In this document: piece by piece, positions 15,769-22,720 of the stretch
How the letters are laid out: each line of letters begins with the position of its first letter
How positions within the stretch are numbered: the first letter of the stretch is position 1
From: Clostridia bacterium
GTDB lineage: Bacteria; Bacillota; Clostridia; UBA1381; UBA9506
Assembly (NCBI GenBank): GCA_017507525.1
Contig: JAFWAT010000019.1
Location: 1 to 36,703 of the forward strand
Direction of reading: 5' to 3'
DNA: 36,703 nucleotides
Notes under the pieces: generated by a model
The model's input: the letters and a program-made list of their open reading frames with translations, nothing else
Told to the model about the DNA's origin: nothing
The model's database searches: none
Made by a program: the position numbers and the translations under genes

Positions 15769-16641
15769 ATGGATTTTTCTTCAAAAAAGGCTGTACAGCG
15801 GCAGCTTGCAGGGGAGGGTCTTCGCCCGAAAAAAGGGCTGGGGCAAAACTTTTTGACAGATGAATCAGTGCTCTTTGATATTGTATCGGCGGCAGAACTC
15901 ACAAAAGACAGCTGCGTTTTAGAAATCGGTCCGGGTATGGGCGTTTTAACCCGTGAACTGGCAAAAAAGGCAGGTAGTGTTGTGGCGGTTGAACTGGATA
16001 CCACAATCTTGCCGGTTTTAGAGAAAAATCTGTCAGAATTTAATAATGTCACGATTATTAATCAGGATATTTTAAAGGTGGATTTAGATAAGCTGTTTGA
16101 TGACCATTTTGGCGACCGGTCTGTTAAGGTCATTGCGAATTTACCGTATTATATTACCACCCCGATTATCATGAAGCTTTTAGAGCATCATCGAATTACG
16201 TCTATTGTTGTTATGATTCAGCGAGAGGTTGCAAGAAGGCTTTCTGCAAAAGCCGGCTCGAAGGATTTTGGTGCGATTACCTTGGCAGTTGATTACCGTG
16301 CTGTGGCAGAACCCGTGCGGGATGTGCCGCCTGAGGCATTTATGCCGGCACCCAAGGTCTGGTCCTCGGTGATTCGACTATCTTTGCGGGAAGAGCCACC
16401 GGTAACTGTTTTGAATGAAAAACATTTTTTTGATTTGGTGAAAGGTGCTTTTTCGCAGCGGCGCAAAACTTTTGTAAACAGCGTTGGCAGCTATGGAGCA
16501 CTTGAAACAAATAAAGAAGCGGTTAAAGCAATTTTAGAAAAATTAAATATTCCTGAAACCATTCGCGGCGAGGCGCTTGATATTGAGGCTTATGCAAAAA
16601 TATCAAATGAGATGGTAAAGATGCAAAAACAGAGCGGTTAA
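15769..16641 (+). CDS. rsmA: 16S rRNA (adenine1518/1519-N6)-dimethyltransferase
   Basis: RsmA (KsgA) dimethylates two adjacent adenosines near the 3' end of 16S rRNA in late 30S assembly. The 290 residues are family-typical. GLGQNFL near residues 24-30 is the family's N-terminal hallmark. EIGPGMGVLTREL is the SAM-binding motif I, QDIL follows, and NLPYYITTPI is the adenine-binding N-L-P-Y motif. The C-terminal domain carries FSQRRKTF. Its TAA lies in the loop of its own terminator. Loss-of-function alleles of this family give kasugamycin resistance. Confidence 0.96.
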   Translation: MDFSSKKAVQRQLAGEGLRPKKGLGQNFLTDESVLFDIVSAAELTKDSCVLEIGPGMGVLTRELAKKAGSVVAVELDTTILPVLEKNLSEFNNVTIINQDILKVDLDKLFDDHFGDRSVKVIANLPYYITTPIIMKLLEHHRITSIVVMIQREVARRLSAKAGSKDFGAITLAVDYRAVAEPVRDVPPEAFMPAPKVWSSVIRLSLREEPPVTVLNEKHFFDLVKGAFSQRRKTFVNSVGSYGALETNKEAVKAILEKLNIPETIRGEALDIEAYAKISNEMVKMQKQSG

Positions 16642-16655
16642 AGCGCTCTGTTTTT
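16625..16655 (+). terminator. Terminator after rsmA
   Basis: The 12-bp arms AAAAACAGAGCG (16625-16636) and CGCTCTGTTTTT (16644-16655) have a 7-nt loop that contains the rsmA stop codon. Confidence 0.8.
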
Positions 16656-16781
16656 CTTATTTTAAAAATGTGATAATTCTCCTTAAAGAAACATATACTA
16701 TCAATGATTGGCAACAGATACATTTTTGCAATTTATCTGACGCCATGTATTTGTCTTATCATTTTTATGAGGAGGAAAATC

Positions 16782-17036
16782 ATGAAAAGCAAAATCTTAC
16801 TGGGAGCCATGGCTCTTATGATTGCAACAGGCAGCTTAGTCGGTTGTAATGCTATGAAGGAAGGCGTTGAAGAGGTTATGCCCTCTGCGTCAGCTTCAGC
16901 CCCGGCAGCAGCCGGCACAGCCACAGCTACTGCAAAACCTTCCGCAACCGCAGACAGTGGTATGGGCATGGATGCAGAAGCATCCCCGTCAGCATCAGCA
17001 ACAGCATCACCGACAGCAGGCAACGCAAACAACTAA
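16782..17036 (+). CDS. Small lipoprotein with Ala/Ser/Pro/Thr-rich tail
   Basis: This 84-residue protein has a lipoprotein signal peptide: MKSK, a hydrophobic core, and the lipobox LVGC, with the acylated Cys near residue 22. The mature part is low complexity, rich in Ala, Ser, Thr and Pro with few charged residues (A-S-P-S-A-S-A-T-A-S-P type). It looks like a disordered, surface-exposed spacer with no catalytic domain. I start at the ATG at 16782 because AGGAGG lies 6 nt upstream; the frame is open back to 16704 but has no ribosome site there. It stands alone between two terminators. The function is unknown. Confidence 0.7.
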   Translation: MKSKILLGAMALMIATGSLVGCNAMKEGVEEVMPSASASAPAAAGTATATAKPSATADSGMGMDAEASPSASATASPTAGNANN

Positions 17037-17075
17037 AAAAAGGGCTGTAAAAACTAGTTTTTTACAGCCCTTTTT
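17036..17075. terminator. Bidirectional terminator, lipoprotein / flavin reductase
   Basis: A long inverted repeat has arms AAAAAGGGCTGTAAAA and its complement, nearly continuous through the centre with one bulged base. T-runs lie on both strands. It separates the convergent lipoprotein gene and flavin reductase gene. Confidence 0.8.
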
Positions 17076-17076
17076 G

Positions 17077-17592
17077 TTACTCTTGTGTCTTCATTAAAAC
17101 TTTTACAATTTCACCGATGTATACAGTATGATAATCCTTGTCAGGGTAAATTTTAGCATCAATATCCGGCGCAATGATCGCATCGGGGTCAATGGTGCCG
17201 GCATAGAGCTTTTTGCAGATGATTACCAGGTTCCCTTCCTCAAAATAGGGGGCACCTTCTGCATGCTTAACACACAGCCCGGTTTTGGCAATTTTGTCTT
17301 CATCTCTGCCGCTGACTGTACCGAAATACTGCAAGTCTTTTTTATAGCTTTCATTAAAAAAGGTAAGAGAAAAGCGGTCTTCGGTGTCCAAAAATTCTTT
17401 GGTGTAGCGCTGGGGGCGCACAAAACCAAAGACAACATTTTTGTTCCACAAAACACCGACGCCGCCCCAGGATGCAGTCATGGCGTTGGCTTTACCGTCC
17501 GTTTCGGCGGCAATTAACATCCATTCCTTTCCAATCATGGTAAAGGGATTTTTTTCAATCTGCTCAGGGGTAATTTCATAAAATTGACTCAT
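17077..17592 (-). CDS. Flavin reductase-like (split-barrel FMN-binding) protein
   Basis: This 171-residue protein has the FMN-binding split-barrel fold of the flavin reductase/flavoredoxin group. MIGKEWMLIAAETDGKANAMTASWGGVGVLWNK is the typical start, where the N-A-M-T-x-S segment contacts FMN. VVFGFVRPQRYTKEFLD and FSLTFFNESYKKDL follow, and a Cys-containing central region (KTGLCVKHAEGAPYF) comes before a strand ending IGEIVKVL. The partner and substrate are unknown. It follows spmB by 21 bp with an AGGAGG site, so it may be read with spmAB, though such proteins are usually vegetative. Confidence 0.82.
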   Translation of the reverse strand: MSQFYEITPEQIEKNPFTMIGKEWMLIAAETDGKANAMTASWGGVGVLWNKNVVFGFVRPQRYTKEFLDTEDRFSLTFFNESYKKDLQYFGTVSGRDEDKIAKTGLCVKHAEGAPYFEEGNLVIICKKLYAGTIDPDAIIAPDIDAKIYPDKDYHTVYIGEIVKVLMKTQE

Positions 17593-17613
17593 GCTCAGTC
17601 CTCCTTGTAATAT

Positions 17614-18141
17614 TTATCGAAAAAATAGATAACAAATCCAGGTTCCCACAAAAAGCCCCGTTAAATCGGCACAAAGCGCCGCGGGAACGCTGTGACGGGA
17701 ATTTTTAATTTTAACGGCACCATAGTAAACTGCCAGCGTATAAAAAGTGGTTTCTGTTGAGCCCATGATCACTGACGCAATGTGCCCCACCATAGAATCG
17801 GGGCCGGCGCTTGTTAAAAGGTCACCTACAATAGCAAGAGCACCGCTGCCTGAAACGGGGCGCAATAGCGCCAGGGGCATGATTTGGGCCGGAATGCCTA
17901 AAAGCCTTGTGACCGGTGATAAGAGTGTGGTTAAAAATTCCAATGCACCGGAAGCACGGAACATAGAGATGGCGGCAATTAAACCGACTAAAGCCGGCAG
18001 AATAGAAAAAAGACTCTTAAGCCCATCTTTCGCGCCGCATAAAAAGGCATCAAAAATATCGACTTTTTTTATCATCGCAAAGCCGATAATGATTAAAAAT
18101 ATAACAGGCATAACCGAGGCGGACAGACTGTGGAGCATCAA
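17614..18141 (-). CDS. spmB: Spore maturation protein B
   Basis: This 175-residue membrane protein of the nucleoside-recognition (Gate) domain family acts in the mother cell, where SpmA and SpmB promote dehydration of the spore core. About four hydrophobic stretches are visible, with the typical LRPVSGSGALAIVGDLL and SVIMGSTETTFYTLAVYYGAV segments. Its ATG overlaps the spmA stop by 4 bp (ATGA), indicating translational coupling. Confidence 0.93.
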   Translation of the reverse strand: MMLHSLSASVMPVIFLIIIGFAMIKKVDIFDAFLCGAKDGLKSLFSILPALVGLIAAISMFRASGALEFLTTLLSPVTRLLGIPAQIMPLALLRPVSGSGALAIVGDLLTSAGPDSMVGHIASVIMGSTETTFYTLAVYYGAVKIKNSRHSVPAALCADLTGLFVGTWICYLFFR

Positions 18142-18728
18142 AACCGCCTCCTTTTATTCCGTCGCGAAAGGTATTTGGCAACTATAACACCGACTGTTAC
18201 GGAGCAAATAGAGCAAATCCAGACCGGCAGAATAATGGAAAAGGGGTCTATCGAACCGGCAGCAGCACGCATGGTAATAACCGTGGTGGGGAGCAGGCTG
18301 ATGGATGCGGTATTAATGACCACAAACATGCACATTTCATCAGAAGCCGTATCCTTATTTGGATTTATTTTATCAAGCTCATGCATGGCGGCAAGTCCCA
18401 AAGGGGTAGCTGCGTTTGAGAGCCCCAAAAAGTTAGCCGTCATATTCATGACCATAGCACGAAGGGCAGGTGAATCCGGCGAAAGCTTTGGAAACAAAAT
18501 CTTTGTTAGCGGTCGAATGAGCCGTGCAAGCCAATCTGTTAGCCCTGACCGTTTGGCAATTTCTAACATGCCGGACCAGAAGCACATCATGCCAAGGAGC
18601 GAAAACGCCATGGTTACGGCGCTTTCGGCACCTGAAAGCGCTGCTTCTGCCACAGATTGTAACTGCCCGTTTGCAATGCCAAAGAAAAAAGCGGCGATCA
18701 CCATGCCGCCCCAAATATAACCCATCAT
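18138..18728 (-). CDS. spmA: Spore maturation protein A
   Basis: This 196-residue multi-pass protein is the partner of SpmB. The N-terminal IWGGMVIAAFFFGIANG helix, an FSLLGMMCFWSGMLEIA helix, the family stretch MTANFLGLSNAATPLGLAAM and the later FVVINTASISLLPTTVITMRA are all diagnostic. I start at the ATG at 18728 because GAGG lies 8 nt upstream; the earlier in-frame GTG at 18737 overlaps that site. A sigma-E-like promoter (18747-18775) lies just upstream, which separates spmAB from the aro/phe operon. Confidence 0.93.
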   Translation of the reverse strand: MMGYIWGGMVIAAFFFGIANGQLQSVAEAALSGAESAVTMAFSLLGMMCFWSGMLEIAKRSGLTDWLARLIRPLTKILFPKLSPDSPALRAMVMNMTANFLGLSNAATPLGLAAMHELDKINPNKDTASDEMCMFVVINTASISLLPTTVITMRAAAGSIDPFSIILPVWICSICSVTVGVIVAKYLSRRNKRRRF

Positions 18729-18746
18729 AGGTACCACCTCTTTATT

Positions 18747-18775
18747 ATGGTATGATAATGCGGGTGGATATATGA
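18747..18775 (-). promoter_or_regulatory. Sigma-E-like promoter of spmAB
   Basis: On the minus strand, TCATATA (18769-18775) and CATACCAT (18747-18754) are 14 bp apart. These fit the mother-cell sigma-E -35 (near TCATATT) and -10 (near CATACAAT) at the right spacing, with one or two mismatches. The known sigma-E control of spmAB in Bacillus subtilis supports it. Confidence 0.55.
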
Positions 18776-18791
18776 TGGGTGAATGTGCGTT

Positions 18792-19301
18792 TTATAGGTA
18801 TGTTTTTAAAGCTAACATCGTTTCTTTGACGGTTTCCTTTATATCTGTTTTACCATTAATGGTAAGATCGGCATATGTCTTGTACAAATGATGACGTTCT
18901 TTATAAAGTTCGTATAACCGGTTTTTATTTTGTGCCAGCATTGGACGGATAGAGAGGTTAATTTTCTTTAAAATGTCATCCGGGGAACGGTCTAAGAATA
19001 TGATGACAGCATTTTGCTTTAAATATTCCATATTTTTTGGATTTAAAATCGCACCGCCGCCGGTGGCGATGACTTTTCCGCCGGTTTCGGAAAGCTCTTT
19101 GGAAGCAATGGTTTCTAAAGAACGGAAATAGGACTCGCCGCTATCTTCAAAAATCTCCTTGACGGTTTTTCCTTCTTTTTTTTCAATGTATGCATCCATA
19201 TCTACAAATTCCATTGACAAAAGTGAGGAGATTTTTTTGCCGACAGTGGTTTTTCCACAGCCGGTGAGACCGATTAATACAACGTTTTTCATATGTTTCA
19301 C
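18792..19301 (-). CDS. aroK: Shikimate kinase
   Basis: It phosphorylates shikimate with ATP, the fifth step of the chorismate pathway. Its 169 residues contain the P-loop GLTGCGKTTVG, the shikimate-binding D-M-D near residues 35-37, FR in ESYFRSLE, the glycine-rich ATGGGAIL, and the lid Arg in IRPML. Its ATG overlaps the pheA stop by 4 bp (ATGA). It is the last gene of the run pheS-pheT-aroA-aroC-pheA-aroK. Some genomes name this aroL; aroK is the common name for a single copy. Confidence 0.95.
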   Translation of the reverse strand: MKHMKNVVLIGLTGCGKTTVGKKISSLLSMEFVDMDAYIEKKEGKTVKEIFEDSGESYFRSLETIASKELSETGGKVIATGGGAILNPKNMEYLKQNAVIIFLDRSPDDILKKINLSIRPMLAQNKNRLYELYKERHHLYKTYADLTINGKTDIKETVKETMLALKTYL

Positions 19302-20413
19302 TCCCGGGCTGAGGGATAGTTCCCTAAAATTTGCAAGGAAGAGGAAAGTTCCTTGATTTCGTTCATGGCATCTGTTACAGCATCTGTCTTTAGTGAGCCG
19401 GAAAGGTCTGTGAAAAACATATATTCAAAATTATGCCCGGGCAGGGGTCTTGACTCAATGTATAAAAGATTTAACCCGTGGCGGGAGAAGGCGGAAAGAA
19501 CCTTACAAAGCGAGCCGCTTTCGTGGCGCAGGGTAAAGGCAAGGCTGATTTTATCAGCTTTAGGATGCTGTTCCATTTGCCGAGCAACTGCTACAAAGCG
19601 GGTGGTGTTGGTCTTAGCTGTCTGAATGTTTTCTGCCAAGGGTACAAGACCGTAGAGCGCTGCCGCTTTGGGACTTACGATTGCGGCTTTTGTGACATCG
19701 TTTTCCTCAGACACATAAAGGGCGCTGTCTGCCGTGCTTGCCAGAGGTGTTTTTTCTTCTAAATTCTCTAAGGTGTTTAAAAAGTCAGCACACTGTAAAA
19801 ACCCCTGAGGGTGTGAATACACCTGACGAATGCCGGCGAGGGTTGCACCTTTTGGTGCTGCCAAATGAAACTCAATTTTCATAAAGGCTTCGCTCACAAT
19901 GTATAAATTATTTCTGCAAAGTAGGTCAAGTACGTCTGTAATGGCGCCGGTTGACGAATTTTCAATGGGGAGCACGCCATAGTCTACCTGCTCTTCATTG
20001 AGCAATTTAAAAATGCCGTTAAAGGTCTCAGACGAAATGGTCACACTTGCATCGGGGAACATCTGCAACAGTGCTTCAGCGCTGTTAGAACCGGGTCTGC
20101 CAAGGTATGCCACACGGGGATTTTTGACAGCAGGTGCAAAGATGAATTCTTCTTTTTTAGCCTGTTGTTGCAATCGGCGGGAAATGGCCATTAAATCCGT
20201 GAAAAAATCTACGGTTAAGTTCCGGTATTCAGGGTTATTCAGTGCGGCAATCCGGTTTTCAATGACAGCTTGTTCCCGGTCGGGCACAAAAATGGGCAGA
20301 TTCCGCTCGTTTTTATATGCGCCTACCTGCTTTGCAACGTCCATACGTTTTTCAAACAAGGCAAGCATTTCTTTGTCAATTGCATCAATTTCTTTTCGAA
20401 GCTGGTTCAGCAT
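19298..20413 (-). CDS. pheA: Bifunctional chorismate mutase / prephenate dehydratase (P-protein)
   Basis: It turns chorismate into prephenate and then phenylpyruvate, committing flux to phenylalanine. In its 371 residues, an AroQ-type chorismate mutase helix bundle (about 1-90, LRKEIDAIDKEMLALFEKRM) is followed by the prephenate dehydratase domain (about 105-280). That domain shows VAYLGRPGSNS, VLPIENSSTGAI and the catalytic NTTRFVAV. A C-terminal ACT domain (about 290-365) has GSL and the Phe-binding IESRPLPGHNFEYMFFTD, so feedback inhibition by phenylalanine is expected. Its start overlaps the aroC end by 29 bp, with GGAGG inside aroC. Confidence 0.95.
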   Translation of the reverse strand: MLNQLRKEIDAIDKEMLALFEKRMDVAKQVGAYKNERNLPIFVPDREQAVIENRIAALNNPEYRNLTVDFFTDLMAISRRLQQQAKKEEFIFAPAVKNPRVAYLGRPGSNSAEALLQMFPDASVTISSETFNGIFKLLNEEQVDYGVLPIENSSTGAITDVLDLLCRNNLYIVSEAFMKIEFHLAAPKGATLAGIRQVYSHPQGFLQCADFLNTLENLEEKTPLASTADSALYVSEENDVTKAAIVSPKAAALYGLVPLAENIQTAKTNTTRFVAVARQMEQHPKADKISLAFTLRHESGSLCKVLSAFSRHGLNLLYIESRPLPGHNFEYMFFTDLSGSLKTDAVTDAMNEIKELSSSLQILGNYPSARE

Positions 20414-21491
20414 AGGTTTTCGCCTCCAGTAATAAATCCGCTGTTACAATGGCTGCGGCTGCTTCAATTACACAAACGGCACGAGGCACAATGCAAGGAT
20501 CGTGACGACCGTGAATTTCCATTGTTTCTTCTTTTTGAGTTTCCGTGTTCACCGTTTCTTGGGGTTTGCTGATAGACGGCGTGGGTTTAACAGCAACAGA
20601 AAAGCACAGAGGCATACCGTTGGTGATGCCGCCGTTAATGCCGCCGTTATGGTTGGTTTTGGTTTTAACTGTGCCATCTTTTAAACAGAAGGGATCATTT
20701 GCCTGACTGCCTAAAAGCTCTGTAATCCCAAAGCCTGAGCCAAACTCTACACCTTTCACGGCAGGAACGGAGAAGAGCATAGCGGCAAGCCGGCTTTCTA
20801 CCGACTCAAAAAATGGGGAACCGAGACCTGCCGGCAAGCCTGTGATTAGCGCTTCGATCACACCGCCCACAGAGTCTTGCACCATTTTTGCGCTTTCAAT
20901 GGTTTCTGCCATTTTGGTGGCAATTTCTTTATTCAAAACCGCCAGCATCTCGTTTTTTAGCTTGCGGTAGGTTTCTTTGTCCGGGTTGACCGAATCAAAG
21001 GCTACATCCTGATGGTTTTTTAAGGATTTAATATGGGCAAAAATTTCAATGCCTTGTGATGCAAGATAAGATTTTAAAATAGCTCCTGCAAAAACCAGCG
21101 GTGCTGTTAGTCGGCCGGAGAAGTGACCGCCGCCACGATAGTCTGAAAAACCGTGATAGCGGCAAAGAGCCGTAAAATCTGCATGTGAGGGGCGAAGAAG
21201 CTGTGGGGTGTAGTCCTTTGAACGCGTGTTTGTATTTTGAATAATGGCACACAGAGGTGTGCCGGTTGTTTTGCCGTTAAACAGGCCACTGACAATATGG
21301 GGTGCGTCCCCTTCTTTTCGGGGCGTAGAAAAAGCATTCCGCCCCGGCGCGCGGCGTTCCATTTCCGTTTGTACGGCATCCATATCCACAGGCAGACCTG
21401 CAGGCAGACCGTCAATCACAATGCCAATGGCATCCGAGTGGGACTCGCCGAACAGGGAGAGTTTTAATATGTTTCCAAATACATTTGCCAT
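20385..21491 (-). CDS. aroC: Chorismate synthase
   Basis: It converts EPSP to chorismate using reduced FMN. Its 368 residues contain the family signatures GESHSDAIGIVIDGLPAGLP (N-terminus), RYHGFSDYRGGGHFSGRLTA, and the C-terminal NGGINGGITNGMPL followed by GRHDPCIVPRAVCVIEAA. The ribosome site AGGAGG precedes the ATG. It lies between aroA and pheA, so the two enzymes on either side of chorismate are made from one message. Confidence 0.97.
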   Translation of the reverse strand: MANVFGNILKLSLFGESHSDAIGIVIDGLPAGLPVDMDAVQTEMERRAPGRNAFSTPRKEGDAPHIVSGLFNGKTTGTPLCAIIQNTNTRSKDYTPQLLRPSHADFTALCRYHGFSDYRGGGHFSGRLTAPLVFAGAILKSYLASQGIEIFAHIKSLKNHQDVAFDSVNPDKETYRKLKNEMLAVLNKEIATKMAETIESAKMVQDSVGGVIEALITGLPAGLGSPFFESVESRLAAMLFSVPAVKGVEFGSGFGITELLGSQANDPFCLKDGTVKTKTNHNGGINGGITNGMPLCFSVAVKPTPSISKPQETVNTETQKEETMEIHGRHDPCIVPRAVCVIEAAAAIVTADLLLEAKTYAEPASKRN

Positions 21492-21501
21492 AGTAAGCCT
21501 C

Positions 21502-22704
21502 CTAATTCTGCAAAGAAAAATAATCTTGCCAGAAGTTTCCGTAGGATTTTGCTACACATTCACTGCCTAAAACTGTTACCTCGCCCATAGCCACTGTCGC
21601 AGCAATGGCTGCTGCCATGGCAATGCGATGGTCGTTACAAGCATCCACCATGCCGCCTGAAAGGGGTGTTGTTCCAAAGATGACCAGAGCATCTTCCTGC
21701 TCTTCTATGTTTGCGCCTAAGCGGCGGAGCATATCGGTGGTGGTTTTTAGGCGGTCACTTTCTTTAATGCGAAGCCGCGCAGCGTTCATAATGGTGGTCA
21801 TACCCTCTGCCTGCGTTGCTAAAACTGCCAGTACCGGTACAAGGTCAGGTATCTGGCTCACGTCAATGGTGATGCCGGAGAGGGGCTCACCAAACCTTGC
21901 AATAATGGATACGATTTCGCGGTCGCCCTGAGAGGAATCAGGGTTTAGTCCTAAAACCTCTACATCGCTGCCCATGGCATTGGCACAAAGATAAAAGGCA
22001 GCCTGAGAATAGTCACCCTCAATGGTGACTTCACAGGGCTTATAGCTTTGGCCACCTGGGATGTAATAGGTTTGGTAGTTATCATGGGTTACAGAAACAC
22101 CAAAGGATTGCAGAATGTCTAAGGTCATTTGAATGTAGCCAACAGACTCAACTTCAGTGGTCAGCTCTAAAACACTGTCAGACGCAAGCAACGGCAAGGC
22201 AAACAACAGCCCCGTAATAAACTGGGAGCTGATGTTGCCGGGAAGACGATAGCTGCCGCCCTTTAACTTGCCGCAAAAGGTCACCGTACTTTCGGTGCAT
22301 TCATAGCGGATGCCCTCGCTGTCGCAAAGTGCAAAATAAGGGTCTAGCGGTCTTGCCATGAGCCGCCCTCTGCCGGTAAAGGTGGTTTTTCTGCCGGAAA
22401 TCCACGCCATGGGGATTAAAAACCGTAGAGTCGAGCCGGATTCTGCGCAGTCAATCACCGCGTTTTCAGTAGGCTGAGGTTGGTTGCCGGAAACAGTCAA
22501 ACTACTGCCTTGTGTGGTTACATTTGCTCCAAACGCCTCCATAGCACCGATGGTGGCAGAAATGTCCTGAGAAAAGGCAATGTTTTTAATCTCTGACGTG
22601 CCATGGGCTAAGCAGGCAGCAATCACAGCACGATGTGCCTGGCTTTTAGAAGGGGGAACGGTGACCGTTCCCCTTAGTTTTTTGGGTATAATTTTTTGTT
22701 CCAT
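21502..22704 (-). CDS. aroA: EPSP synthase (3-phosphoshikimate 1-carboxyvinyltransferase)
   Basis: It transfers enolpyruvyl from PEP to shikimate-3-phosphate. Substrate-binding motifs are VPPSKSQAHRAVIAACLA, the GSTLRFLIPMAW segment, GRGRLMARPLDPY, and late RIKESDRLKTT and DACNDHRIAMAAA. I start at the ATG at 22704 (MEQKIIPKKL, 400 residues), which has an AGAGGAAC site 4 nt upstream. The longer frame from 22752 would overlap pheT by 32 bp and adds residues atypical of the family. LFFALPLL-like text replaces nothing essential. I cannot judge the class I or II glyphosate type by eye. Confidence 0.95.
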   Translation of the reverse strand: MEQKIIPKKLRGTVTVPPSKSQAHRAVIAACLAHGTSEIKNIAFSQDISATIGAMEAFGANVTTQGSSLTVSGNQPQPTENAVIDCAESGSTLRFLIPMAWISGRKTTFTGRGRLMARPLDPYFALCDSEGIRYECTESTVTFCGKLKGGSYRLPGNISSQFITGLLFALPLLASDSVLELTTEVESVGYIQMTLDILQSFGVSVTHDNYQTYYIPGGQSYKPCEVTIEGDYSQAAFYLCANAMGSDVEVLGLNPDSSQGDREIVSIIARFGEPLSGITIDVSQIPDLVPVLAVLATQAEGMTTIMNAARLRIKESDRLKTTTDMLRRLGANIEEQEDALVIFGTTPLSGGMVDACNDHRIAMAAAIAATVAMGEVTVLGSECVAKSYGNFWQDYFSLQN

Positions 22705-22720
22705 AACAGTTCCTCTGTTT

